From assembly GCF_036226885.1 (NCBI RefSeq), contig NZ_CP109027.1, positions 6,076,001 through 6,140,000 of the forward strand: a stretch of DNA of 64,000 nt, given 5' to 3'. The position numbers were made by a program, and so were the translations under genes. The notes beneath the pieces were generated by a model. The model was not told where the DNA came from. It was given only the letters and a program-made list of their open reading frames with translations, and ran no database searches. Of the stretch, positions 49,254 through 58,717 are shown in pieces. The DNA comes from Streptomyces sp. NBC_00663 (lineage in GTDB: Bacteria > Actinomycetota > Actinomycetes > Streptomycetales > Streptomycetaceae). Position 1 is the first letter of the stretch, and each line of letters begins with the position of its first letter.

Positions 49254-50726
49254 TCAGTCGCCGAGTGCCTTCGTCAGGTTCGCGGTGGCCTTGAAGCTGA
49301 TCGCCTCGCCGCTCCCGGCGGTCGCCAGCATGCGGACCTCGCCGGCGCGGATGCCGACGGCGATGTGCTGGTTGTCCTGGCACACGAGAGTGAAGGTGCC
49401 GTCCGCACGGGTCTTGAGGAGGAACGCCTGGTCCTCGGGGTAGGGGGCGTCGGCGCCCTGCTGGTAGGCGCAGGGGCGCAGTTGCATGGGGTCGCCGGTG
49501 ACGCGGTCGCCCGCGATGTCGAGGCAGAACGTCGAGGAGACGTGCTCCAGGGCGTACGTGTTCTTGCCGGAGGGGACGACCTTCCACTGTTGGGTCGGGC
49601 CCTCCGTGCAGGCCGCCGCCTTCGGGGCGTTGTCGAAGGAGGTGCCGGCGTCGGCGGCGACGCAGCGTCCGGTGGCGGTGTTCTCCAGGGCGAGGGTGGC
49701 GATCGACGCGCCGGTGCTCGGGGAGGGAGCGGCGGACGTCGGCGCCGGGCCGGTGGCGGCAGGGGCGGTGGCGGCGTTCGCGGCCTGGGCGGTGGAGTCC
49801 TCGCCGCCGAGCAGCTTCAGGGCGGCCGTGGTGGCCACGGCGGTGACGACGACCGCGACGGCCACGGCGAGGACGGGGCGGCGTCCGCGGGGGGCCTCGG
49901 GTGCGGGAGGCACGGTCCGGGGCTCCGGGGCGGGTTCCCGGGGCGCCGGGGCCGCCGTCTCCGGCCGGGGCTGCTGTGCCGCCCGGTAGGCCGGGCCGCC
50001 CCACACCAGCACCTGGTCGACCAGCAGGGCGCGCAGTTCCTCAGCGGGGCCGGAGGTGAGCGTGTGCAGGACGGTGACGTCGTGGGTGCAGAACCGGCAG
50101 CCGTCCAGATGCTGGAGGAGGTCGTCGGGGGTCTCGCGGTGGGTGCCGCGGGCGATCGCGCCGAGCATGGTGCCGTAGTGCACACAGCGGGCGTCCGCCG
50201 TGCGTTCGGCGCGCAGCCGCAGGAACCCGTCGGCCAGCCGGGCGCGGGCCGTCTCCGCCATGGACTCGGCGAACTCCTCCGAGGAGCCGAGGACCTGGGC
50301 GGCGAACGCCGTCTCGCCCTGCTCGGCCCGGCACAGCCACAGCGCGGCGCGCTGCTGGTCGGCCAGGGTGGCGAAGGCGGCCAGGAGCAGCGAGGTGTGC
50401 TCCACCCGGCGCAGGGTGTCGACCGGCCCGAACGTGTCGGCCGCGCGCTGCGACCAGGACCGGAACCCCGGGCGCAGCAGCGCCGCCCGTTCGTCGCGGA
50501 CCCAGGTGGCCGCGGTGCGGCGGACGGCGGTCAGCAGTTCCAGGCGGCCGGTGGGGCCTTGGCGGTGCGCGGCGTGACTGAGGACCTCGGCGGCGAGTTC
50601 GGCGGCGGTGTGCTGCTTGCCGCAGAACGCGCCCGCGTAGGCGCGTACCGCCGACACGTCCTCCCACGGCACACCCGGCGCCGGGGCGTGGGCGGTACCG
50701 GCTTGCTGTGCGGTGTGCTCGGACAT
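49254..50726 (-). CDS. Sigma4-like/anti-sigma zinc finger/ricin-domain membrane protein
   Basis: This 490-residue protein has an unusual domain order. The N-terminal part, about residues 50-165, resembles ECF sigma region 2/4 (ADQQRAALWLCRAEQGETAF, FAESMAETARARLADGFLRL), then an anti-sigma zinc-finger-like segment (LLQHLDGCRFCTHDV), a Pro-rich linker, one membrane segment (RRPVLAVAVAVVVTAVATTA), and an extracytoplasmic ricin/CBM13-like domain (NTATGRCVAADAGTSF, QQWKVVPSG, FCLDIAG). It may sense a cell-surface carbohydrate and pass the signal inward. No separate sigma gene is adjacent. It starts at ATG 50726 after GGGGGAG. Confidence 0.65.
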   Translation of the reverse strand: MSEHTAQQAGTAHAPAPGVPWEDVSAVRAYAGAFCGKQHTAAELAAEVLSHAAHRQGPTGRLELLTAVRRTAATWVRDERAALLRPGFRSWSQRAADTFGPVDTLRRVEHTSLLLAAFATLADQQRAALWLCRAEQGETAFAAQVLGSSEEFAESMAETARARLADGFLRLRAERTADARCVHYGTMLGAIARGTHRETPDDLLQHLDGCRFCTHDVTVLHTLTSGPAEELRALLVDQVLVWGGPAYRAAQQPRPETAAPAPREPAPEPRTVPPAPEAPRGRRPVLAVAVAVVVTAVATTAALKLLGGEDSTAQAANAATAPAATGPAPTSAAPSPSTGASIATLALENTATGRCVAADAGTSFDNAPKAAACTEGPTQQWKVVPSGKNTYALEHVSSTFCLDIAGDRVTGDPMQLRPCAYQQGADAPYPEDQAFLLKTRADGTFTLVCQDNQHIAVGIRAGEVRMLATAGSGEAISFKATANLTKALGD

Positions 50727-50826
50727 CTTCGTCTCCCCCAAGGAGCCGTCACGGCAAGGTGTGGACCGTAGTGGTACGGCCTGTGAACGCGCTGTGCACT
50801 TCCGTACCGGGCCGGTTACCCGGCAG

Positions 50827-50842
50827 AGTGGTCTGCACCAAT
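50827..50842. promoter_or_regulatory. DasR-type site (dre) upstream of the GH20 gene
   Basis: AGTGGTCTGCACCAAT agrees with the DasR consensus A(C/G)TGGTCTAGACCA(C/G)T at 13 of 16 positions. It lies 12 bp before the ATG 50855 start. DasR represses chitin/GlcNAc genes until glucosamine-6-phosphate is present. Confidence 0.7.
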
Positions 50843-50854
50843 CCTGGGTGGACC

Positions 50855-52453
50855 ATGAAGGGGGCGCAGGTGAGACGGAAGCGCAGAACGACTCCCCGTA
50901 CGACCCGAGTTCTGGGTGCGTTGCTGCTCGTGGCGGTGGGCTCGCTCACTGTGGGTGCGGCGCCGGCGCCCGCCGGGGCCACACCGCTCGACCAGGTGAT
51001 TCCGGCGCCCACGAAGGTGACGCCGGGCGGATCGCCGTACCGCATCACGACGAAGACCCGTATCGGTGTGGACGGCTCGCGGGAGGTGCGCCGGGTCGGC
51101 GAGTACCTCGCGGGGGTGCTCCGACCGTCCACCGGCTATCGGCTGCCGGTGCGTGCGGGGCACGGCGGGGACATTCAACTGCGGCTCGCCAAAGGCCCGT
51201 TCGGTGCCGAGGGGTACCGGCTCGACAGCGGGGCCAAGGGGGTCACCATCACCGCCGCGCGGCCCGCCGGACTCTTCCACGGGGTGCAGACCCTGCGGCA
51301 GCTGCTGCCGGCGAAGGTCGAGAAGGACACCGTGCAGTCCGGCCCGTGGCTGGTCGCGGGCGGCGCCGTCACCGACAGCCCGCGGTACGGCTGGCGCGGT
51401 GCCATGCTCGACGTGTCCCGGCACTTCTTCACCGTGGACCAAGTGAAGCGGTACATCGACCAGTTGGCGCTCTACAAGGTCAACAAGCTGCATCTGCATC
51501 TCAGCGACGACCAGGGCTGGCGCCTCGCGATCGACTCCTGGCCGCGCCTCACCACCCACGGCGGCTCCACACAGGTCGGCGGCGGCCCCGGCGGCTTCTA
51601 CACCAAGGACGACTACCGGGAGATCGTCCGCTACGCCACCTCCCGCTATCTGGAGGTCGTCCCCGAGATCGACATGCCGGGGCACACCAACGCGGCGCTC
51701 GCCTCGTACGCCGACCTGAACTGTGACGGCGTGGCGCCACCGCTCTACACGGGCACCGACGTCGGCTTCAGCTCGCTGTGCGTCGGCAAGGACCGCACCT
51801 ACGACTTCGTCGACGACGTGATCCGGGAGCTGGCCGCGCTCACGCCGGGGCGGTATCTCCACATCGGCGGGGACGAGGCGCACTCGACCAGCCATGAGGA
51901 CTACGTCACGTTCATGGACCGGGTGCAGCCGATCGTCGCCAAGTACGGGAAGACCGTGATGGGTTGGCATCAGCTCACCGGGGCGACTCCGGCGAAGGGG
52001 GCCGTGGCGCAGTACTGGGGACTGGACGACACCAGCGCCGAGGAGAAGGCGCAGGTGGCCAAGGCCGCGCAGAACGGTACGGGGGTTGTTCTGTCGCCCG
52101 CCGACCGCGTCTACCTCGACATGAAGTACACCGCGGACACGCCGTTGGGGCAGGACTGGGCCGGGCTGGTGGAGGTGCGGCGGTCGTACGACTGGGATCC
52201 GGGCGACTATCTGCCGGGGGTGCCTGGTTCAGCTGTGCGGGGGGTCGAGGCGCCGTTGTGGACCGAGACGATCGTGACGTCCGCGGACCTCGAGTACATG
52301 GCGTTTCCGAGGCTGGCGGGGGTGGCCGAGCTGGGGTGGTCGTCGGCTGCGACGCATGACTGGGAGCGGTACAAGGTGCGGCTTGCTGCGCAGGCTGAGC
52401 GGTGGGAGGCGTTGGGGATCAGCTATTACCAGTCGCCTCAAGTGCCCTGGTGA
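50855..52453 (+). CDS. Secreted GH20 beta-N-acetylhexosaminidase
   Basis: This 532-residue protein has a Tat- or Sec-type signal (RTTRVLGALLLVAVGSLTVG) and a GH20 catalytic domain with the Asp-Glu pair in HIGGDEAHS, preceded by a GH20b-type N-domain. It removes terminal GlcNAc from chitobiose and other glycans outside the cell. ATG 50855 is given; GTG 50870 follows an AGGGGG and may be the true start. The dre just upstream points to DasR control, joining the GH18 gene's theme. Confidence 0.87.
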   Translation: MKGAQVRRKRRTTPRTTRVLGALLLVAVGSLTVGAAPAPAGATPLDQVIPAPTKVTPGGSPYRITTKTRIGVDGSREVRRVGEYLAGVLRPSTGYRLPVRAGHGGDIQLRLAKGPFGAEGYRLDSGAKGVTITAARPAGLFHGVQTLRQLLPAKVEKDTVQSGPWLVAGGAVTDSPRYGWRGAMLDVSRHFFTVDQVKRYIDQLALYKVNKLHLHLSDDQGWRLAIDSWPRLTTHGGSTQVGGGPGGFYTKDDYREIVRYATSRYLEVVPEIDMPGHTNAALASYADLNCDGVAPPLYTGTDVGFSSLCVGKDRTYDFVDDVIRELAALTPGRYLHIGGDEAHSTSHEDYVTFMDRVQPIVAKYGKTVMGWHQLTGATPAKGAVAQYWGLDDTSAEEKAQVAKAAQNGTGVVLSPADRVYLDMKYTADTPLGQDWAGLVEVRRSYDWDPGDYLPGVPGSAVRGVEAPLWTETIVTSADLEYMAFPRLAGVAELGWSSAATHDWERYKVRLAAQAERWEALGISYYQSPQVPW

Positions 52454-52470
52454 TTCGGTGCGGGCCGGTG

Positions 52471-52503
52471 GGGGGCTGGTCGCGCAGTTCCCCGCGCCCC
52501 TTT
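52471..52503. repeat. Dispersed repeat, GGGGAACTGCGCG type, copy 2
   Basis: GGCTGGTCGCGCAGTTCCCC and then GCGCCCC follow the GH20 gene. It is the same element as at 44416 and 58718. Confidence 0.85.
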
Positions 52504-52541
52504 AGGGCGTTGCCGCCAAGATCACCTGAATAGCTGACGGA

Positions 52542-52568
52542 TGCCCCGGGGGACCGTACCCCGGGGCA
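52542..52568. terminator. Terminator between GH20 and desD
   Basis: TGCCCCGGGG and CCCCGGGGCA form a perfect 10-bp stem with a 7-nt loop. It lies between the converging GH20 and desD genes. Confidence 0.82.
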
Positions 52569-52584
52569 CCCGCCTGTCCGTGGG

Positions 52585-54357
52585 TCAGAACCCGGCGATC
52601 GGGTTCTTCAGGTTGCCGACCAGTTGGAGTGCGCCCGCCGGGTCTGCCAGGTCCACCATCTGCTTGTTGTCGCGCAGTTGGAGGCGGTTGAGGCAGGACA
52701 GGGCGAACTCCGGGGCGAACATGTCGTACCGCTGGAACTTCTCGGCGAGTTCGGGGACCGAGGCCTGGTACTCGCGGGTGATGTCCGCGACCGTCCGCCA
52801 GAAGTCGTCCTCCTCCAGGATTCCCTCGGTGGCGAGGTTCGCGGCGAGGAAGCGGAAGAAGCAGTCGAAGACGTCCGTGAAGACGGAGAGGAGCTTCTTG
52901 TCCTCCGGCACGTCCACGCGGAGGCGTTCGACGGTCGGCGGGAGGACCGCGTCGACGTCCATGACGGCGATCTCCTCGGCGATGTCCTTGTAGATCGCGC
53001 GGGTCACCGCGCCATCCTTCAGGGCCAGGATCACGTTCTCGCCGTGCGGCATGTAGACCAGGTCGTAGGCGTAGAAGCTGTGGAGGAGCGGGGTGAAGTA
53101 CGCCGTGAGGTAGCGGCGCAGCCACTCCACCGGTGTCAGGCCCGACTGCTCGATCAGGGCGCCCGCGAAGGAGTTGCCCTCGTGGTCGACGTGGACCAGG
53201 GACGCCATCGTCGCCAACGACTCCCCGTCCTGGAGGGAGGCGACCGGGCTCTCGCGCCACAGCGCGGCCAGCATCTTGCGGTACGGCGAGTAGCGGTCCG
53301 TCGCCGCCTCGTACTCCAGGTGGCGGTAGCCGACGGCCGCGCGCTCGCGGATGATCGACAGCCCGGTGGCCTTCAACACCGGGTCGTTGTCGATGAGTTG
53401 GGCCAGCCAGTCGTTGATGGCCGGGGTGGCCTCCATGTACGCCGCCGAAAGGCCGCGCATGAAGCCCATGTTGATGACGGACAGGGCCGTCTTCACATAG
53501 TGCTTCTCGGGGTGGGAGGAGTTGAAGAAGGTCCGGATCGACTGCTGGGCCAGATACTCGTCGTCGCCCTCGCCCAGGCAGACGAGGTGGCGGCGGGCGA
53601 CCTCGGCGGCGAAGGTGACGCTGAGCTTGTTCCACCATTGCCAGGGGTGGACCGGGATGAGGAGGTAGTCGGCGGGGTCGAGGCCCTGGGCGGTGAGCGT
53701 GGCGTGGAAGCGGTCGACCGTCGCCTCGCCCAGCTCGTCGCGCACGAAGGTCTCGTACTCGATCCCGACACCCGCGGTGAAGGCCGCCCGCGAGCGGTGC
53801 GCGGCCAGCCAGACCAGGCGGACCGGGCTTGCCGTCTCGGGGGCGTACGACAGGTACTCGTGGATGCCGAAGCCGAGCCGGCCGTTGTTGGCGACGAAAC
53901 AGGGGTGGCCCTCGGTCATGCCGGTCTCGATGGCCTGGAAGCCGCTGCCGACGAGCTCCGCCACCGGGATCTGCGGCTTGGTGAGCTTGTAGCAGGTGCC
54001 GGAGAGGGTGGAGGAGATCTCCTCCAGGTACACCGGCAGGATCTCGTCGCTCAGGCCCAGCGACTTCCTCAGCTCGATGAAGAAGTCCAGAGCGGCGAGG
54101 GGGCGGTCGACGCCGTCTCGGTGACGGGAGATCGAGTCGGCGTCGACCTGCCAGTGGTCGAGGGCGCGGCGGGTGGCGGTGAACCCGTAGCGGGTCAGAC
54201 CGTCGTCGCTGCGGACCTCGAAGCGGCCGTCGGCGGTGGCCTCCGGCGTGATGAGCCGCTCGTGCGCGAACTCGGCGAGAGCCTTGCGGATGAGGAGGCG
54301 GTTGGCCTTCTCCCAGCGCTCGGGGGAGAGGTGGGCCACGGAGTCGGCGAGGGTCAT
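52585..54357 (-). CDS. desD: Desferrioxamine synthetase DesD
   Basis: This 590-residue NIS (IucA/IucC-type) synthetase has the conserved active-site segment HPWQWWNKL and the later MPHGENVILALKDG. It condenses N-hydroxy-N-succinylcadaverine units, ATP-dependently, into desferrioxamine E. It is the last gene of desABCD and overlaps desC by 4 bp. Iron control comes from the box upstream of desA. Confidence 0.95.
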   Translation of the reverse strand: MTLADSVAHLSPERWEKANRLLIRKALAEFAHERLITPEATADGRFEVRSDDGLTRYGFTATRRALDHWQVDADSISRHRDGVDRPLAALDFFIELRKSLGLSDEILPVYLEEISSTLSGTCYKLTKPQIPVAELVGSGFQAIETGMTEGHPCFVANNGRLGFGIHEYLSYAPETASPVRLVWLAAHRSRAAFTAGVGIEYETFVRDELGEATVDRFHATLTAQGLDPADYLLIPVHPWQWWNKLSVTFAAEVARRHLVCLGEGDDEYLAQQSIRTFFNSSHPEKHYVKTALSVINMGFMRGLSAAYMEATPAINDWLAQLIDNDPVLKATGLSIIRERAAVGYRHLEYEAATDRYSPYRKMLAALWRESPVASLQDGESLATMASLVHVDHEGNSFAGALIEQSGLTPVEWLRRYLTAYFTPLLHSFYAYDLVYMPHGENVILALKDGAVTRAIYKDIAEEIAVMDVDAVLPPTVERLRVDVPEDKKLLSVFTDVFDCFFRFLAANLATEGILEEDDFWRTVADITREYQASVPELAEKFQRYDMFAPEFALSCLNRLQLRDNKQMVDLADPAGALQLVGNLKNPIAGF

Positions 54358-54899
54358 GCGGGCACCTCCGTCGCTGCGAAGAACCGCTCGCGGGTGCAGA
54401 AGCTGAGCAGAGCCCTCTTCTCCGGCTTCTGGATCTCCCGCTCGGGCACGAATCCGACTGCCTCGTTGAGGGCGTGGACGGCCTTGTTGGAGACGTCCGG
54501 TTCGACGACGACCCGCTCGACGGCCGGGTCCTCGAAGAGTTGGGCCATGACGGCGGTGATGACGGACCGGGTGAAGCCGTGGACCGGGGTGTCGGTCGCG
54601 GGGGTGAGGAAATGCATGCCGACGTCACCCGGCAACGGCTCGTACAGGCCCACCAGTTCACGGTGGGCGGGGTCGTACTTCTCCATCAGGAAGACGGGGA
54701 CGCCGTACTCGTCGAGACCCAGCAGCGCGTGGTGGTGCTCGTCGGCGGCTATCTCCATGTACGCCCGCTCGACGTCCTCCAGTTTCGCGTCCTGCATCAT
54801 CCAGAACGCGGCCTTGGGGTGGGTGACCCAGCCGTGCAGCAGCTCGGCGTCCTTGAGCGGGTCGAGGGGGCGGAAGGCGAAGGTGCGGGGGGTGGTCAT
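54354..54899 (-). CDS. desC: Desferrioxamine acyltransferase DesC
   Basis: This 181-residue IucB/GNAT-like acyltransferase has FRPLDPLKDAELLHGWVTHP and HALLGLDEYGVPVFLMEKYD. It joins succinyl-CoA (or acetyl-CoA) to N-hydroxycadaverine. It overlaps desB and desD by 4 bp on each side, so these proteins are made in a coupled way. Confidence 0.94.
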   Translation of the reverse strand: MTTPRTFAFRPLDPLKDAELLHGWVTHPKAAFWMMQDAKLEDVERAYMEIAADEHHHALLGLDEYGVPVFLMEKYDPAHRELVGLYEPLPGDVGMHFLTPATDTPVHGFTRSVITAVMAQLFEDPAVERVVVEPDVSNKAVHALNEAVGFVPEREIQKPEKRALLSFCTRERFFAATEVPA

Positions 54900-56173
54900 A
54901 CGGAGAACTCCTGGAACGCGATCGTCTTCTCGACCGGGTAGTACTCGGTGCCGAGCAGCTCACGGATGATGTAGCTGTTGCGGTACGCACCCATGCCCAG
55001 GTCGGGCGAGGTGATGCTGTGGGTGTGCACGCCGGCGTTCTGGAGGAAGACGCCGCGGCCGGTGGTGTCGATCGAGTAGTTGCGGGCGACGTCGAAGTTG
55101 CCCTGCGAGTCGTAGCGCAGCCGGTCCTTGACGGGGGTCAGGAACTGGGGCTCGGCGTACTTGTATCCGGTGGCGAGGACCAGGCCCTGCGTCTGGAGGT
55201 CGTACTCCTTCTCCTGCTCCTCCTGGCGGAAGGAGAGGGTGTACGTGCCGTTCTCGTAACGCGCGCTGTTCAGCGCGGAGTTGGTGAGCAGCCGGGTGGG
55301 GACGGGCCCGCCGAGGTTCTTCTGGTAGAGCAGGTCGAAGATCTCGTTGATGAGATCGCCGTCGATGCCCTTGAACAGGCCCTTCTGCTGGGCCGTGAGC
55401 CGGTAGCGGGTGGCCTCGGGCAGCTCGCGGTAGTAGTCGATGTACTCCGGGGAGGTCATCTCCAGCGTGAGCTTGGTGTATTCGAGGGGGAAGAAGCGGG
55501 GGGAGCGAGTCACCCAGTTGAGGCGGTAGCCGTACACGTCGATCTCGGCGAGGAGGTCGTAGTAGATCTCGGCGGCGGACTGCCCGGAGCCGACGATCGT
55601 GATCGACTCCTTCTTCTGGAGCTCCGCCTTGTTCTGCATGTAGCGGGAGTTGTGGAAGAAGTCACCGCCGAGGCCGCGTACGGCCTCCGGGTAGTGGGGG
55701 GAGGTGCCGGTGCCGAGGACGAGATGACGGGCGCGGAAGACGTCACCCGCGGTCGTCGTGACGACGTACACGCCGTCCTCGTACGTCACTTCGGCGACCG
55801 TCGTGCTGAAGCGGACGCTGCTCAGCTTGTTCGCGGCCCAGCGGCAGTAGTCGTCGTACTCGACGCGCAGCGGGTAGAAGTTCTCCCGGATGTAGAACGA
55901 GTACAGTCGGCCCTTCTCCTTCAGGTAGTTCAGGAAGGAGTACGGCGAGGTCGGGTCGGCCAGCGTGACCAGGTCCGACATGAACGGCGTCTGGAGGTGG
56001 GCGCCTTCGAGGAACATGCCCGCGTGCCATTCGAAGTCGGGCTTCGACTCCAGGAAGACACCGTCGAGTTCGTCGATGGGCTCGGTGAGACAGGCGAGGC
56101 CGAGGTTGAACGGGCCGAGCCCGATGCCCACGAAGTCGTGGGTTTTGGTCGGGGTTTCAGGACGCGCGGTCAA
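54896..56173 (-). CDS. desB: Cadaverine N-hydroxylase DesB
   Basis: This 425-residue FAD- and NADPH-dependent monooxygenase of the IucD/SidA type has the FAD motif GIGLGPFNLGLA, the NADPH site GSGQSAAEIYYDLL, and the ATGYKY C-terminal motif. It makes N-hydroxycadaverine. The start (MTARPETPTKTHDFVG) overlaps the desA end by 17 bp. Confidence 0.95.
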   Translation of the reverse strand: MTARPETPTKTHDFVGIGLGPFNLGLACLTEPIDELDGVFLESKPDFEWHAGMFLEGAHLQTPFMSDLVTLADPTSPYSFLNYLKEKGRLYSFYIRENFYPLRVEYDDYCRWAANKLSSVRFSTTVAEVTYEDGVYVVTTTAGDVFRARHLVLGTGTSPHYPEAVRGLGGDFFHNSRYMQNKAELQKKESITIVGSGQSAAEIYYDLLAEIDVYGYRLNWVTRSPRFFPLEYTKLTLEMTSPEYIDYYRELPEATRYRLTAQQKGLFKGIDGDLINEIFDLLYQKNLGGPVPTRLLTNSALNSARYENGTYTLSFRQEEQEKEYDLQTQGLVLATGYKYAEPQFLTPVKDRLRYDSQGNFDVARNYSIDTTGRGVFLQNAGVHTHSITSPDLGMGAYRNSYIIRELLGTEYYPVEKTIAFQEFSV

Positions 56174-57599
56174 GGGACTCTCCCAGGTACTGCTCGGCGT
56201 GGCCGGCGATCAGGTCGAGGACGGCGGCGATGTCTTCGGTCGTCGTCTCGGGGTTGAGCAGGGTGAACTTCAGGTAGTGGCGGCCCTGGACCTTGGTGCC
56301 CGCGACCACCGCGTCGCCGGAGGCGAACAGGGCCTTGCGGGCGTAGAGGTTGGCGCGGTCGATCTCGGCGGGATCGGTCACGGCTGCCGGGATGTAGCGG
56401 AAGACGAGGGTGGAGAGCGTCGGCTCGACCACGACGTCGTAGCGCGGGTCGGCGGCGAGGATCTGCCAGCCCTCGGCGGCCAGGTCGCAGACCTCGTCGA
56501 AGAGCTGCCCGATGCCGTCGGCGCCCATCGTCCGCAGCGTCACCCACAGCTTCAGGGCATCGAACCGGCGGGTGGTCTGAAGGGACTTGTCGACCTGGTT
56601 GGGGATGCGCTCCTGCACCATGCGCTTCGGGTTGAGGTACTCGGCGTGGTAGGTCGCGTGGCGGAGCGTGGCCGCGTCGCGGACCAGGACGGCGGACGAA
56701 CTCACCGGCTGGAAGAAGGACTTGTGATAGTCGACGGTGACCGAGTCGGCGCGCTCGATGCCGTCGATCCGGCCGCGGTACTTCACCGAGGCGAGCAGTC
56801 CGCAGCCGTACGCGGCGTCGACATGCATCCAGGTGCCGTACTGCGAGCACAGCTCGGCGATCTCGGGCAGCGGGTCGATGGAGCCGAAGTCGGTGGTGCC
56901 GGCGGTGGCGACGACGGCCATCGGCACGAGACCGGCGGCCTTGCAGCGCTCCAGCTCATGGGCGAGCGCGACGGTCTGCATCCGCTTGTTCTGGTCGACG
57001 GGGATGGTGACCACGGAGTCGGGGGAGAGGCCGAGGAGTTTGGCGGACTTCTTGACGCTGAAGTGGCTGACCTCGGAGGCGAAGATGCGCAGTTTGGCCG
57101 TGGTGTCCGTCTTCGCTTCCTCGCGGGCGAGCAGCAGCGCCTGGAGGTTGGACTGGGTGCCGCCGGAGGTGAACACGCCGTCGGCGGCCGGGCCGAGGCC
57201 GATCCGGGCGGTCGTCCAGTCGATGAGCTTGCGCTCGATGAGGGTGCCGCCGGCCGACTGGTCCCAGGTGTCCAGGGAGGAGTTGACCGCGGACAGGATC
57301 GCCTCGCCGAGCACGGCCGGGATGACGACCGGGCAGTTGAGGTGGGCGAGATAGCGGGGGTGGTGGAAGTAGACCGCGTCGCGGAGGTAGACGTCCTCCA
57401 GCTCGTCGAGCACCGCGCCGGTGTCCAGCAGCGGCTTGTCGAGGTCGATCGCGTCGATGGTCGGGGCGAGGGCGTCGACGGTGACACCGGTGAACGGACG
57501 GTCGGTGGCGGCGAGTTTGGCTGCCACCCGCTCGATACCTTCGGTCACGGAGCGGCGGTACTGCTCCGCGGTCGTGTCATTGAGCAGGTGCGAGCGCAT
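56157..57599 (-). CDS. desA: Lysine decarboxylase DesA
   Basis: This 480-residue PLP-dependent decarboxylase has the lysine that binds PLP in DYHKSFFQP and TSGGTQSNLQALLLA at the cofactor site. It makes cadaverine from lysine, the first step of desferrioxamine synthesis. It begins at ATG 57599 and is preceded by a strong iron box (57703-57721), which controls the desABCD operon. Confidence 0.95.
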   Translation of the reverse strand: MRSHLLNDTTAEQYRRSVTEGIERVAAKLAATDRPFTGVTVDALAPTIDAIDLDKPLLDTGAVLDELEDVYLRDAVYFHHPRYLAHLNCPVVIPAVLGEAILSAVNSSLDTWDQSAGGTLIERKLIDWTTARIGLGPAADGVFTSGGTQSNLQALLLAREEAKTDTTAKLRIFASEVSHFSVKKSAKLLGLSPDSVVTIPVDQNKRMQTVALAHELERCKAAGLVPMAVVATAGTTDFGSIDPLPEIAELCSQYGTWMHVDAAYGCGLLASVKYRGRIDGIERADSVTVDYHKSFFQPVSSSAVLVRDAATLRHATYHAEYLNPKRMVQERIPNQVDKSLQTTRRFDALKLWVTLRTMGADGIGQLFDEVCDLAAEGWQILAADPRYDVVVEPTLSTLVFRYIPAAVTDPAEIDRANLYARKALFASGDAVVAGTKVQGRHYLKFTLLNPETTTEDIAAVLDLIAGHAEQYLGESLDRAS

Positions 57600-57702
57600 G
57601 GTGGGGGTCCTCCGGTGGGGAGCAGTCCGTGCGGGTCGGACGGGGGTGGGGACGCGATCTTCGCTTCACGTTCCCGTGGTCTTGAGCGTCGGTCTCGCTT
57701 AC

Positions 57703-57721
57703 TTAGGTTAGCCTAACCTAA
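57703..57721. promoter_or_regulatory. Iron box (DmdR1/IdeR) upstream of desA
   Basis: TTAGGTTAGCCTAACCTAA is a near-perfect palindrome and matches the 19-bp iron box; flanking bases extend the symmetry to 27 bp (57699-57725). In iron-rich cells DmdR1 would block desABCD here. Confidence 0.95.
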
Positions 57722-57802
57722 GTAACTTGGATCAAGCGCGGCATCAACCGTGACTACGGTCACTTCGACCGCAGTTGGCACTCCCGTTGGTTGCGTCGGG
57801 GA

Positions 57803-58669
57803 CTACTCGGCGGCGCGGAGCTGTTCCTCGGTCATCCCTTGCCGCCAGTACCCGACGAAGGTGACGCTCCGGCGGTCGATACCGCGCTCGCCGACGAAGT
57901 GCCGGCGCAACTGCTTCACACAGCTCGACTCGCCCGCGATCCACACGTACGGGCGCTCGGCGGCCGGGAGTTGGGCCTCGCGGAGGGTGCCGAGGGCCAT
58001 GGGGGACCCCTCGGCACCCTCCTGATCCCTGACGAACCAGGTGATCTCGGCGTCCGCCTCGGTCACCAGGTCCTGGATGTCGGCGGCGTGCTGCACCTCC
58101 AGCCACACCCGGGCACGGGTGCCGGCCGGCAGGGACTCGACGATCGAGGAGACGGCGGGTACGGCGGTCTCGTCGCCCCAGATGAGGGTGAGGTCGGTGC
58201 CCTGCGGCGGCCGGAACCGGATGGCACGGTTGTCGGCGATGGCGGGGCCGAGGAGGAGGACTCGGTCCCCGGCGGCGGCCCGCGCGGCCCAGCGGGAGGC
58301 GGGTCCGGCCGGCGTGGTGGCGCCGGGCTCCACGCCGTGCAGCACGAAGTCGATGTCGATCTCGGTGGTACGCCCAAGGGCGTCGCGCCGCAGCGCGCGG
58401 AGCGTGTACGACCGCATCACGGCCCGTACGTCATCAGGGAGTTCACGCCACGCCTGCCACCAGCCGTCGCCGAGCTCGATCGGAACACGGGGCTCGGTCC
58501 GCCCCTCGGCGGGGATGAAGAGCGACAGCGACTGGTCGCACCCGTCGGAGCAGAACTCCCGCAGCTCGTCCCCACCGAAGGTGACCCGGACGAGAGACGG
58601 CCCGAGCCGCAGCGTTCTTACGACCTGGAGAGAGAAGAAGCGGAACGGTGCGGCGACGGCGGTGGTCAT
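57803..58669 (-). CDS. Siderophore-interacting (SIP) flavoprotein
   Basis: This 288-residue protein has the SIP-type FAD/NAD(P)H reductase layout: FAD-binding region RSYTLRALRR, then LIWGDETAVPAVSSIVESL and the C-terminal YVWIAGESSCVKQLRRHFV. It should reduce iron in imported ferrioxamine. It lies between desE and desA in the same direction, in the place of S. coelicolor SCO2781. ATG 58669 begins the conserved domain. No own iron box is seen. Confidence 0.87.
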   Translation of the reverse strand: MTTAVAAPFRFFSLQVVRTLRLGPSLVRVTFGGDELREFCSDGCDQSLSLFIPAEGRTEPRVPIELGDGWWQAWRELPDDVRAVMRSYTLRALRRDALGRTTEIDIDFVLHGVEPGATTPAGPASRWAARAAAGDRVLLLGPAIADNRAIRFRPPQGTDLTLIWGDETAVPAVSSIVESLPAGTRARVWLEVQHAADIQDLVTEADAEITWFVRDQEGAEGSPMALGTLREAQLPAAERPYVWIAGESSCVKQLRRHFVGERGIDRRSVTFVGYWRQGMTEEQLRAAE

Positions 58670-58717
58670 GAGGGGTGCGCTCCTGAGTTGGCAGGGGGGC
58701 AAGGTTTTTTGCTTTTC

